Positions 44,990-55,793 of a DNA stretch of 64,000 nt are shown one piece after another. Each line of letters starts with the position of its first letter. Position 1 is the first letter of the stretch. The notes beneath the pieces are model-generated. The model saw nothing but the letters and a program-made list of their open reading frames with translations. It was not told where the DNA came from and searched no databases. Location: contig NC_079875.1 of the NCBI RefSeq assembly GCF_029227915.1, forward strand, positions 22,373,001 through 22,437,000. The letters run 5' to 3'. The DNA comes from Hydractinia symbiolongicarpus. Lineage: Eukaryota > Cnidaria > Hydrozoa > Anthoathecata > Hydractiniidae. A program made the translations under genes and the position numbers.

Positions 44990-45683
44990 ACGTTTCCGCA
45001 ACCTTTTTGATGAATTTAATGGCAGCGAAAAGTTGGGCGCTTTGTAATAACAGCTCAGGGGTTACGAGACCCCGGCTCCGAGGATCATCGTGCTTTATAA
45101 TTATAAATAAAAGTATAAATTTCGTTCCTAGACAATTTCCTGGTGTGAGGACTTGGTCCGTAATTTTAAATAAACTCTACCCTTCACATTTTCCGACTCT
45201 TTTTTACCAGTTCTGTTGCAGAATAACAAAGTTTTTTTAAAAGTAGGTCCAAACTTAGAAAGCGCCTAGTAACAGACCCTTCCAATTTTATTTATCTCAG
45301 ATTTCGGCCAAAACGCCTGAAGCTCACATCAGGAACGAGAAATCTTCGTTGAAGTAACACAGAAGTTTTAAGAAAATAAACTCCACTTGTAATAAAACTA
45401 TATTTCATATAATGAAGGATCTCTTGCGTTGGCGTAAACATTTTAAGTACGCATGCTCAGAAGCTTTTCTAATTCCCGCGAAAAATTTGTAACTACGGTT
45501 GAACTCATGTAAATGAATCATTTAGGAATCCCAAAATTTGTTCGGATCACGCAAATTTTTAAATTATAAGTGTACAAGTTCCAAAGAATTTGTTCGATTT
45601 ACATTATATTTTGGAATTATAGGAGTTCAAAATACATGAGTTCAACTGCACTTGATTCTCCCGAAACTAATATGTTTATATAA
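44990..45683. other. no gene recognised
   Basis: Spacer without supported coding sequence; two short direct repeats of the type GAACTCATGTA / GAGTTCAA occur near 45500 and 45630. Confidence 0.35.
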
Positions 45684-46137
45684 ATACCTTACGTAGATTA
45701 ATTTTCGCGTGGATAAATTTTCGCCATTTCGCGAATTTTTTGACTTTTCGTTAAAATTAGTTCACGCAAAATTTTTCGAATTTTATCATTCGCGATTTTT
45801 TTTACAAAAACGTATTCAGCATGCTCAGGATATGTAACTAAAGCGGTTACAATGTAAATGTTTTGTGTTGAAAAGACTATTGAACTTATAAACAAATGAT
45901 TTACAGTAAAATTTTAGTTTTTTAGTTTCCTCTTCCTGTTAGTTATCCTTCCTTTGAGAATATTTATCCACGCGAAATTTTTAAGATAAGCTCATTCGCG
46001 AAAATGAATCAACGCAAAATTTGCAAAGGTTGCAACGCAAAGGTTGCCATTAGCGAAAATAAATCCACGCGACCTCTTTTTAGGTCGCTATTCGCGAAAA
46101 TAAATCGACGCGAAAATTAATCCACGTAGCAAGGTAT
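45684..46137. mobile_element. TTTTCGCG-rich TIR element (MITE)
   Basis: Left end ATACCTTACGTAGATTAA and complement of the right end ATACCTTGCTACGTGGATTA are followed on both sides by TTTTCGCG. The interior is full of CGCGAAAAT and TTCGCG motifs in both orientations, giving a strongly palindromic element of about 450 bp. The target duplication is unclear. Confidence 0.7.
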
Positions 46138-46869
46138 ATTGGATGCTTTTGTTGGTAATGGAGCTCTCTATGTACAAATAATTCAAGCCTGTCGAAACTT
46201 CGAACGTCGTAAACTTATACACGCGCAATGAACTTATGGTATCCTGTTGAAACTTAACTTTCGCGCCTTTCGCGAAAGAGGGGAGTGTCGGAACTTCGAA
46301 CGTCGTTAACTTATATTCTGAAATAATTTACCTTGTATATATATTCAGGTCATAATTTCTAAGAACCTCTTTCGTTACAGAGCTTTAGTTCTGAGCTGTT
46401 GTTTCCCACAGAGACAATATAAGTGTTTTACGCAGTTATAGTAGACGAGAAAAAAGCAATCACAAGCAAAAACAATTATCGTTAGCTTGTTAAAAGATAT
46501 TTGCATCCTGGATCTTTCTTGCATATGCATTGATTTCAGAAGTGTGTGCGCTACTTTTGGTAAGATTACTGATGCGTATTGAGAGAACATTGGTAAACAA
46601 AAACCAACGTGTGGCTTTTCTTATATTAGTCAACCATCTGCAGAATTCTGTTCACGACTTTACAAACACAATTCTCATCGTGAAGCGTCACGGTACTTTA
46701 TTTAAAAAAGAGAGAAAAAGCAAAAAAACAAGCAAAGTGTTTTTTTTTCATACTGTAACTAAGTACGGGTGCTTATAATGTTTTAAAATAGATACGAGTA
46801 ATTCCAAAAATCTTTTAGGAGAATAAACGCAAAGATAGTAACATTCTATATCTTCTACAATGGAATGTA
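46138..46869. other. spacer downstream of heparanase gene
   Basis: Contains a direct duplication of GAAACTTCGAACGTCGTAAA type (about 46196 and 46292). No gene recognised. Confidence 0.4.
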
Positions 46870-49800
46870 TTACTCGCATACAGCTGCCATTGCTGTGTCG
46901 ATAACAAAAAATCCAAAGGATTGTCCCGGTATATGAATGGGTTGTTCAACCATTTTGCTTTTCATGCGTGGAAGAGAATTTCCACTCATTTTTAATGGAA
47001 CGCCATTCAACTTGACCACGTCAGATTGGAGAGAATCTGCTGTTAACAAGTATTGCTTCACTTTCAGCAACTCAAGATTTCCAAAGGAGAATTTTTTTGA
47101 GTTACTATGCAAATTGAGTATGTAGACTGTGATAGAACCTGGTGGATTTCGTCTCGATTTTCGTGTGCAATGCGCATATACTCGAAATCTATCGTCAGGC
47201 AAATCTTGATCGTTAGATTTGGAATCAACAGTGACTCGAAGCACTGCTTGACCAACTAATCGCTTAAAGAGAACCGCCAAGTAGTAATCAGGAAACGGCG
47301 TATAATTCTGTTTCCAATCCACCATGGCGTAACTCCCGCTCAGGAAGGTTTGCCGTGCCACCACTTTCATACAGAACTTAGCTGCAACACCGAGCTTGTC
47401 TAGGAAGGGGAAGCCAGCGACGTATCGATTCGAAATATTCTTTGCCCCACCACCCCATGCACTACCTGTCTCAGTTAACCAGATCTGCTTGTTGAAATTG
47501 GCACGCTTTGCTATGGACTTCATTATAGCACATTGTCGGGTAAAATCGTCTAGTAAATCAGGATCCAGAAATTCCTCAGCTTTGACGGTACGCCCATTGG
47601 CGTAATATTGGTGCCAGGATAACGCATCTATTTCTGCGTCTTGTGAAAGAAAAGCAGTGAGCCACTGACTTACCGGGCCATCTTCTCTTTTCGGTCGGGT
47701 AGTATCAGGGCCAACTATTTTTGGATTGCCATATTGCGATAAGATGTCTGCAAACAATACGTAGTCTTTCCCCACCTCTTCACCAGTTCTTTTATGTCCC
47801 TCACCAAGTTTCTGGTAATGATTCGGCTCGTTGCCAAGTTGCCAATTCACTTTGTAATTTCTCTTTGAAACGTAATCGAAGAATTCAATAGCATTACTCG
47901 GATCCCACATTCCATCTTTTCGCGGAAAAGCGTTGATATCAAAAAGCATTTCATTTTTGGTGTCATCGATCAGACCGTACAAGTTGTCAAAAAAATCAGC
48001 CGTCATAGTAAAGTTACGGTAACCGCGTAATTTCTCTTTCTTTTTTTCCTGGAAAGCCGCCTCTTCGTCTTCCGGCGTTATGGCATTGTTTTTCGATTTT
48101 TTCTTTTTGTTGGCTTTCTTTTTTTTCTGTTTATAATCTGTTACGTCATTAGCACTAACAGATGGAACGACTTGCTTCGCATCCGTTGCAATAGAGTCGC
48201 TGGAAATAAACTCAGGACCGCTCAATTGGTCAGGTGTATTTGAATCGAGTTGGCTTGGAGAAGAGGTCATGTCGATGTTGCTGTCCATTGGGTTAGCAGT
48301 TGTAGAAGGCTTTTTTTTATCATCTATGGGGAATGGCTGCATGGAAGTCGTCTTCTGATTAGTTTGTTTATTCCCAGGTAATGAAAGTTCTGGTTTTTTG
48401 TTACTCGTTTTCTTCTTTTTGGGTACAGGGGGCATGACGTCTATATCAGAAGGGTCATTTTCATCGGAATTCTCATTAATTTCGTCATTATCAATCACAA
48501 CTGAGTCATCGTCATCGTCGCCGTCACTTGACTTATCATTATCAGGCTCATTTAGATTCGAGTCAGCATCGTTTGACATGTCATTCTCTGACGTGGTGTC
48601 ACCATTTGGTACGCTGTCATTAGTATCATCATCATGCATGTCACTTTCGTTTAGTTCAACATCTGAGGCATCGGAGTTTAATTTCCGTCCTTTCTTCTTT
48701 TTTCCAACTGGTTTTGGTCCGGTGGTTTTTAATGTTGATGGTTTTTTCTTTCTCGATATAGGCTCGTCCAAGTTGAATTCTTCTATTGGTTTGCTCTGTT
48801 TTTTGTTTTTTCTGTTTTTTTTCTTCTTTTTCCTGGGAAGTTCTAAGTTAATCGTGTTGGTATCTTTTGACGGGGTAACTTTCTTACTACTTAGACTTGA
48901 AGACAGTGCAGTAGCTGGTTTTCTAGTTGGTTTATCTTCAACAGGAAATGGTGAAATATCCTCAATTGGTACCTTGTTTTCATTAGACTTTGTTTTTTTC
49001 TTTTTAGCTAAGGTAGCGAGTGGGTTTGGAGTTGTGTGTTTTTTCTTTTTACTAGGGATCTTTTTATTTGTAATCTTTTTTTCTTTGAAAAGATCTTCTG
49101 ATGGCATCTTTTCGTCGTCGCTGTCCTCAGCAGCATTTGGAGATTCTGCCTCATTGTTCTCCGTTTCCGCTTCATTGCTTTCATCATCAGGATTTTCTCC
49201 CGTGTTCATTGATGGCAATTCCACATCTTGCTCATGATTGCCTTTCTCTTGGGGTGGTCCTTCTGGTTCTTCGACAGGAGGGGGAGTTGTGGTTGTTTTC
49301 TGCAAGTTATCTTCAGTTACTGGTTTCTTCTTCTTTTTTTTTGTAGTTGTAGTCAACTGTGCGTGGGTAGTTGTGATTGTTGTTTTAGGAGTGGTAGGAG
49401 CATCTTCACCTATATTCATTGGTGGTAATTCCACATCTTGTTCATGATGGCCTTCCTTTTGAGGTGGTCCTTCAGGCTCTTCAATAGGGGAGGGAGTTGT
49501 GGTTGTTATCTGCAAGTTATCTTCAATTACTGGTTTCTTCTTCTTCCTTTTTGTAGTTGTAGTCAACTGTGCGTGGGTAGTTGTGATTGTTGTTTTAGGA
49601 GTGGTAGGAGCCTCTTCTCCTATATTCATTGATGACAATTCCAAATTTTGCTCGTGATGGTTTTCCTCTTGAGGTGGTCCTTCAGGTTTTTTGACAGGAG
49701 AGGGAGTTGTGGTTGTTATCTGCAAGTTATCTTCAATTACTGGTTTCTTCTTCTTCCTTTTTGTAGTTGTAGTCAACTGCGCGTGGGTAGTTGTGATTGT

Positions 49801-50196
49801 TGTTTTAGGAGTGGTAGGAGTACCTTCAACCTTGGGTGGTGTCAAATCGTCAGGTGTTGCTGTTGTGGTCGGTGTAGTTTCGCTGCCAGACTTTCTTGGT
49901 TCAAAGTACAAAAAATTTGCTTTTGTTCCTCCAATGCGTACATAGCTCGGTGAGAGAGCCGTCATTATGTTACGTAATTTATCAGAGTCAATATCATAGC
50001 CACTTACAGTTTTGTTTATCTGACCGATACCGAAAGCTATTGATAAAAACCTCCGGTCGACTTTACACAAATGATCAGGATTGTCATCAGTTTGGATGTT
50101 GATCACATAATCCGAAGAATAATCCACATTCGTCGTAGTAATCGTTTCACTGCTGACATCAGCAACACTAAGTATTAGTAGAATCGAGAGTAACAT
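46870..50196 (-). CDS. heparanase (GH79 endo-beta-glucuronidase), intronless, giant linker
   Basis: 1108 residues in one exon. Residues 1-16 are a signal peptide. Residues 45-102 match the heparanase 8-kDa subunit (LSPSYVRIGGTKANFLYFEP). Residues 726-1108 match the 50-kDa subunit, with QLGNEPNHY (acid/base Glu 790), SWHQYYANGRT, WLTETGSAWGGGA (nucleophile Glu 909), DKLG, PDYYLAVLFKRLVG, and a C-terminal barrel-associated domain ending FGFFVIDTA. In vertebrate proheparanase a linker of about 50 residues between these parts is cut out by cathepsin L; here the corresponding segment (about 103-725) is roughly 620 residues of Thr-rich, Lys-cluster and acidic low-complexity sequence. Family role: cleavage of heparan sulfate chains in lysosome or extracellular matrix. 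Absence of introns contrasts with vertebrate HPSE and may mean retroposition or intron loss. Confidence 0.93.
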   Translation of the reverse strand: MLLSILLILSVADVSSETITTTNVDYSSDYVINIQTDDNPDHLCKVDRRFLSIAFGIGQINKTVSGYDIDSDKLRNIMTALSPSYVRIGGTKANFLYFEPRKSGSETTPTTTATPDDLTPPKVEGTPTTPKTTITTTHAQLTTTTKRKKKKPVIEDNLQITTTTPSPVKKPEGPPQEENHHEQNLELSSMNIGEEAPTTPKTTITTTHAQLTTTTKRKKKKPVIEDNLQITTTTPSPIEEPEGPPQKEGHHEQDVELPPMNIGEDAPTTPKTTITTTHAQLTTTTKKKKKKPVTEDNLQKTTTTPPPVEEPEGPPQEKGNHEQDVELPSMNTGENPDDESNEAETENNEAESPNAAEDSDDEKMPSEDLFKEKKITNKKIPSKKKKHTTPNPLATLAKKKKTKSNENKVPIEDISPFPVEDKPTRKPATALSSSLSSKKVTPSKDTNTINLELPRKKKKKNRKNKKQSKPIEEFNLDEPISRKKKPSTLKTTGPKPVGKKKKGRKLNSDASDVELNESDMHDDDTNDSVPNGDTTSENDMSNDADSNLNEPDNDKSSDGDDDDDSVVIDNDEINENSDENDPSDIDVMPPVPKKKKTSNKKPELSLPGNKQTNQKTTSMQPFPIDDKKKPSTTANPMDSNIDMTSSPSQLDSNTPDQLSGPEFISSDSIATDAKQVVPSVSANDVTDYKQKKKKANKKKKSKNNAITPEDEEAAFQEKKKEKLRGYRNFTMTADFFDNLYGLIDDTKNEMLFDINAFPRKDGMWDPSNAIEFFDYVSKRNYKVNWQLGNEPNHYQKLGEGHKRTGEEVGKDYVLFADILSQYGNPKIVGPDTTRPKREDGPVSQWLTAFLSQDAEIDALSWHQYYANGRTVKAEEFLDPDLLDDFTRQCAIMKSIAKRANFNKQIWLTETGSAWGGGAKNISNRYVAGFPFLDKLGVAAKFCMKVVARQTFLSGSYAMVDWKQNYTPFPDYYLAVLFKRLVGQAVLRVTVDSKSNDQDLPDDRFRVYAHCTRKSRRNPPGSITVYILNLHSNSKKFSFGNLELLKVKQYLLTADSLQSDVVKLNGVPLKMSGNSLPRMKSKMVEQPIHIPGQSFGFFVIDTAMAAVCE
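49192..49821 (-). repeat. three 210-bp in-frame repeats in the heparanase linker
   Basis: Each unit encodes 70 residues beginning PTTPKTTITTTHAQLTTTTK, followed by a run of five or six Lys/Arg, ITTTTP, EEPEGPPQ and an acidic E-LP-MN-GE end. Copies differ by only a few residues. On the DNA the marker GTTTTAGGAGTGGTAGGAG recurs every 210 bp (about 49382, 49592, 49802). Confidence 0.95.
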
Positions 50197-52491
50197 TTTT
50201 CTTTTACTTCCTGTTCACATCGAGATTTTGTGAAAACAACTACTGTGCCTAATATGAAACGCGGTGCGTAAACACGGTTCAGCATGAGCTCTTTTTGTCG
50301 TTAACTGTTGTTTCGATAGCACGGCTGATTAGTTGTTTGTGTTCAGCTTGTGCGAGAAGACATCCAAGCGTGAACGAACTGTGTTAATCGCACTTATGCA
50401 GAAGGAACTTAAACAAACTTAGAATGCGCAATTTGTTTAACAAACAAGTTTGGGCATACATTCCTCCAAGGAATGCGGCTTTAGCATATTCGTAACTTAA
50501 TTCCATTAAATTTGACGAGCCCTTAATTTTTTTCGTAATTTGCACGCGTTTCCTAATTAATGAGGCACAAAATAGGAAAAGATAAACTTTTTTTTGTATA
50601 AGGCCACTGTACACTAACAGTTATTTATCCCTAGACATTACTTCTTAATTTTGAGTTCTCTTTACCACAATCTCACTTTTACTTAGCTGCAGCTGGGCTT
50701 GTGGCTATCTGGTTTTTAGCTACCTACGACTAAAAAAAGAAAGTAGCCAAATTTTGATATAAAATTGGAAGAGACAACAGACTAGATTAACCATTTCTAC
50801 TTTGGGTTTATTTTTTACCCCTGATTAATTTAGTTACTTATTTATTTAAAACTGACAATTAATTTTGCCAATTTAATGAAGACTTATGCCGCAAAATAGA
50901 AAAGCTATGTGATTACTTTAGCGGGATGGTGTAACGACGGGTTGCTTTTTGATTCTTCGATACATGTGTTTTTCTTTAATCGAAGTTTCCATAAAATTTG
51001 ATTAGAGCGCGGATGTAAGCATTCCACACGCAAATGTGTAACATGGTTACCTTTACCAAGCGCTCATTCCCTTATCACTAGCGATTAATTTTTAAACTTT
51101 CACGGGAACCTTTTCCAAAAATTAAAAAATGCTGGCAGTCTGTTTTTGGTACACGGGGTAACAAGTTCTAAAGCTGCATTTTCATTTCAGCTAAAGCTGC
51201 GGAAACATAGTTCCAGCCTTAATGTTGGTTAATAAAATCGACAGAGCACATTTTCATATCACGACGCGATATGAATAGGGTTATCGGGCCTGGCATTAGA
51301 GACCACCATTCACTTTATTATGACTAAAACTTTTCAAATGATATTTGATGTCGTCCCTAAATACTTCAACACACAGCTTATCAAACATGTAACACAGACA
51401 ACAATCCATTATGATGGATATTTCACTGGATACTTAATACTCGTCACTCGACGAAAAGAGACTCACTGCAAACTGTTTTAGCTTTGATTGATATAAAAAA
51501 AATTGGATTAAAATTTGGTACAATGTGCTGCTATTTTAACTGTTTTCCCACACAGCCGATAAACGGCTACTTAGTCACATTTAGTCACATTTAGTCACAT
51601 TTAGTAAAGAGTAGAATCACACATATGTGGCTTGTTGGCAAAATAAATATATTTGAGATCTGTAAGCAGCCAAAAAAGTGAAGTAACATAAAAGGTTGCA
51701 GCTACCCTTGCCGAAGCTGATACAAAATATGTTGGTAGCCAATAGCTTAATATTTGTTTAATATTTATACTAAAAATGTTATGTAACATCCCCTAAAAGT
51801 GTGAAAATGCATAAAAAACAAATATTTCGTAAATAAAGTATTTAGAAAAGCAACAATCAACAAGGGATGTTCAAAATGGCTACCGCTACACAGACTTTCC
51901 AGATAGAAAAGACGAATTGAAAAAACGATTCCGTGCTTTTATTCGTTTGAAAACTTCTTATCACTGCATTAGTGGTAAATATCAAAAAGTTTTAACAACT
52001 TAACACTGGCGCTAAAAGGAGCGTTATTGGGGACTAAACGAGTTCACGGTGTTAACACTGTTAACGCTAAAACAGCGCCTGCATGAACACCATAAGTGTG
52101 AACCAGGTTTAATAAATTCTTGGTATGCTCCTAAATAGCAAAACACGAAACCGCATATTGGATATAGTCTTACGTCCCTAGAATTTTCAAAAAGCTGGAC
52201 GGAGGTGATTACTGTAATAATTCGTGGTTTTTGATTATAAAACCTCCGGCCTTCGAAGGGTCTCACAGACAGACGTATTGGAATATTATAATACAGTTTA
52301 CTCTTCGCCAAAAAGTGGATTCCTTCAAAATAACATGTATTTAAAAGTTTTGAAATCAACTTCTACTTTAATCGCATTAAAAAAACGCGAATTTATAACA
52401 TGTCACTTTCATATAGACATCTCCCATGGTAACAACAAACCAACGCATATACGCAAACCTTTTCCAATGCAACAACGGTGAAGAGTGTCAG
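50197..52491. other. spacer between heparanase and CIAO2A genes
   Basis: No gene recognised. A small tandem repeat, TAGTCACATTT in three copies, lies at 51572-51604. The first 200 bp upstream of 50196 should hold the heparanase promoter; no clear TATA box is visible. Confidence 0.4.
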
Positions 52492-53188
52492 TTAATCTCG
52501 TTCCTTGATACATTGTTGCACTATCTTCATCAACTCGGGGTTCTCTATCGCAGCCGATGTTCTCTCTTTGTCATTAATTTGTTTTGTGACTAAAAAAACA
52601 GAATCTTTATAGTTTACATCCAGCACAGCGCTTACTAGAATAAAGAAGTACTTACTTTCTCCAGCATTTAGATGTTTTTCCTCCCTGATAAACACATCAA
52701 GCTAAATGAACAATCAAAGTTTGCTGAATTTACTTGTAAAATAAATAAACGCGTGTCGAGAATGAACTTGTAAGTTAGCTACGCACCTTATAGTTGCACA
52801 GTAAGTATTCATGTAACTTTACACGAATACACAAACCTAAAACACAAATAATGCGTATAAATGACAGAACAGGGCGCGCTAAGTAACAACCACGACGGTT
52901 GAGGATCATACCAATAAGAGTTGCTAGTGAACAGTGAGGAACAGTGGGAACAACCTCCACTATGATTTCGTATTCATCTTCTCGTAGTTTTCGAACTTTC
53001 ACTAGTTCTTCTTTCACCACTAGTAATTCTTCGAGGGTTTGAGATTTTTCAGGATCCTAGAAAGGACAAGAAAGTGGTATACCCAGCCATTGAGTGTCAT
53101 AATATTTTGTGTTTTGTACTTTTAATTATATCGTTGCATCGCTTTAACAACCGATCAAACAGTCATACCTGAATGCTTTTAATGACAT
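52492..53188 (-). CDS. CIAO2A: CIAO2A/FAM96A, cytosolic Fe-S assembly factor (5' exon missing)
   Basis: Exons on the minus strand: 53188-53169 (20 nt), 53056-52912, 52836-52787, 52701-52656, 52589-52492, all with GT/AG borders and matching phases. The product reads [39 protein letters not shown], then [18 protein letters not shown] and ends [17 protein letters not shown] contains the conserved MIP18-family cysteine and INDKER is closer to CIAO2A than to CIAO2B. The protein works with CIAO1 in the cytosolic Fe-S targeting complex, CIAO2A being linked to maturation of IRP1. The first coding exon was not identified; a strong acceptor at about 53425 followed by TCGAAG and a donor could be a 6-nt microexon, but this is speculative. 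Confidence 0.92.
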
Positions 53189-53766
53189 CTAAAAAAAAAT
53201 AAGTATTAAAGACTAGTTGGATGACCCGACGTTGGACGTTGGGTTGAGCGCTCAAGTAAAAGTAAAATTGTGCCGCACATCCGGGTAGAGAGCTTAGCAT
53301 AACAAAAAAAGGAACTTTACCGCTACATCGGTTCAACAAAAAACACACGATACAGCTAATCGCTACGCGACATCCCCTATTTTGCAAGGTAAGTTCCAAA
53401 ATTAAACTGACCTTCGACTGAAATAAAAACTTTTAGCAAATCCAGTGGAGCGCTCACAACAACAACAAAAATAACTGACACCTATATTTAGTCATAGCAA
53501 AAACATCTTTAATTTCTTAACTTTCACAGCATCTTTTATTTGTAAATTAGAAAATGCTGGGTGGCTGTTTTGTTACGCCAGCGTAACGACATATGGTTTA
53601 ACCAGTGTATTTATTTAAACTGAAGGTATCATTAATTTTGAAACTTTCACAAGAACTTATTCTGCAACATCAAGATTACACAGGGTGACCACAGGTCTGT
53701 GTTCAGGTGGTGTTTTACAAATGGGTTGAAAATCCTTACGTCTAAAAATGCAAGCTGCTTCCTGTG

Positions 53767-54934
53767 CTAAAAACCTCGAGGACCTATGTTCAGTCGTGCT
53801 TCGTTTGTGGTGTTTAATTTTTTCGATAAAGGTTCTTCAGAGAGAGGCTGTAAAGGAGACTTTATGCGCATGTCGTTGTACACCTCGTTCAACAGCTTGG
53901 CGAAGAAATCTCTGATATTGTTACGGCGATGATAAAGAAATCCACTTTTTTTACACGACGGCATGGCATGGTTGACATCAAACGTGGACCAACATGCTGA
54001 AATGGAGAGGGAATATACTTTACACTCCATCTGTCTGTATAAAATGCTAACGGCATCGTTAAATTCACGTTCGTTCATTTTGAAATTCTCTAACTCAAGC
54101 GGCAACGTTATTAGCCAGCTCGAAGCTCTTCTTTTTTTCGCTAAATCATTTACAGGCAGTTGCTCCTTAGTCATTTAGACACTGAGATCTTGTAAACTGT
54201 AGTTTTTTTCTATCGTCTCTTGATTGGATAACGTTTTTTATGCTTTGTTAATTTCCTTGACGTCCTTGGTTATTCGTCTTGGCCTTTGATCAGGGAGGTA
54301 AGTTGTTTGGCGACAAGCTTTTATAATGCTTGCAATTTCTTTAAAGATTAGTAATGCCAGATCAAATTTATTTACATGCAGCGACAAGAAAACGCCGTTC
54401 ATCTCGACTGCAAAACTGTCAACTAGTCAGTGCTGGTATCCTTCTGTTATTGATGATCTCGTCCAGAACTGCGAGATGTTCCCCAAGACCAGGTACAGTG
54501 CGAAGAAAATATGTTAGTTTATGTGGAAAACCACTAACAGAATTTCTGTATGGTGCACGAGGTTCTGATTTTAAAAACCGTGACAGAAATTACATTTAAA
54601 TGTTCAAATATGTTCTTCCCTTTATTGTTATGTTAACTCCGTACCATCACAAATTTCACTTCCTTGACAAGCAATCACCATTTTTCACGCTTTTGAATAG
54701 TATCTAAGTTTTGTACCTCCTTTAGAGTCATCCATCCAGCAAGCATGGACACTGACATGTTCTCTTATCCCACAGAGGCGTCAACAAAAGCAAGATATTT
54801 TATTTGCACACCCATACCATCATTGCTAGAAACCAGTGGAATGATTTTTGCCAAGAGCGATGTTATTTCTATTGCGTAGATTAGCATTGCAAAAGCAAAC
54901 TTTCACAAGCAGTCTAAATGCTTTCATGTAGCAG
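53767..54934 (-). pseudogene. reverse-transcriptase element, C-terminal half (split by insertion)
   Basis: Reading the minus strand from 54934: CYMKAF, YAIEITSLLAKI, QIKYLAFVDASVG (a damaged FADD catalytic site), LAGWMTL, then LRTVPGLGEHLAVLDEII and NNRRIPALT, and finally the 135-residue frame 54174-53767 with RRASSWLITLPLE, HAMPSCKKSGF, NNIRDFFAKLLNEVYNDMRI, LQPL and EARLNIGPRGF. These match the thumb and the SSWLTTLP-type C-terminal domain of an RT family widespread in cnidarians. Several stops and frame changes. The N-terminal half is at 61079-62250; the interruption is the transposon at 54935-61078. I do not assign a clade. Confidence 0.8.
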
Positions 54935-55172
54935 CAGCCCCTAAAATTAGCGTCGGCATTCGGCACTGCTGACGTGATTGCCGACGTAAAATGAGAAAAT
55001 ACCGTAGTTGCGTCGGCAAAAAAATTGCCGACGTAATTTTGTTGTGAAATTTTTAAAAACAACAACTCATTTTCAACATCAACGAAGAAAAAAATTAACA
55101 AAGAATTAATTTTTATTTTGGCGGACTTTTAAGAACATGTGATCATGTATATACGATGTCCCTGAGGTGTCA

Positions 55173-55265
55173 CTGGGTCCTTCCCAATTTTCACTCAGAC
55201 CTTCCCAATTTTTAACTCAGACCTTCCCAATTTTTAACTGGGACCATCTCATTTTCAACCAGACC
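55173..55265. repeat. left subterminal 22-bp repeat array
   Basis: About four copies of ACCTTCCCAATTTTTAACTC with variations (GGGTCC, CAGACC and GGGACC junctions). Likely binding sites for the transposase; inference. Confidence 0.85.
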
Positions 55266-55793
55266 TTCTTTGATTTCACAGCGCCGAGGACCTACAAAAA
55301 CTTTCAAAGTTAGACCCAGACCGTTCGCGATGTAAAAATGGTAGACATACAAATATAAACACACGTGAAGGGAACAGCAGAAAGGGATTTTTAGCAAATA
55401 GATAATGGTTGGTGAAAATAAGAGGAAAACAGAAGCAAGATTAAGTGGTTTAATACTTAAAATCAGGAGGAAGGGAGAAAATGAACGAAAAGTTGAAGAA
55501 AGGAAGGTATTTTTTTACTCTAATCTAAGTATACTACCAAGCTTTTGGTATTTGCATGTCGTCATGAATTTATAGCACAAGTCAAGTAGGTATGCATGTC
55601 TGAAATTCTCCTTATATTATGTAGCTATAGGGTGGCTAATAGCTTAAGTCTGTAACAAGTTTATCAGGCGAAAAAACGTGAAAAATTAACTCGCAGGTAT
55701 CTAGCTACCACAAAATTGTAAGCTTTTTATCCTTTTTTAAACAAATTTTATTGCAATGTAGCTATATGGAGAACTTCTTGACGTTCTAGGTTC

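Noticed and set aside
44819-45010. Open frame with repeated QSVTLLVVTG
   Set aside because: Produced by the 30-bp minisatellite, whose unit is divisible by three.
48398-49237. 279-codon plus-strand frame rich in Ser, Phe and Leu
   Set aside because: Antisense shadow of the Lys- and Asp-rich heparanase linker.
54326-54599. Plus-strand frames ending with GKPLTEFLYGARGSDF
   Set aside because: The minus strand here encodes the RT motif TVPGLGEHLAVLDEII, so the plus frames are shadows.
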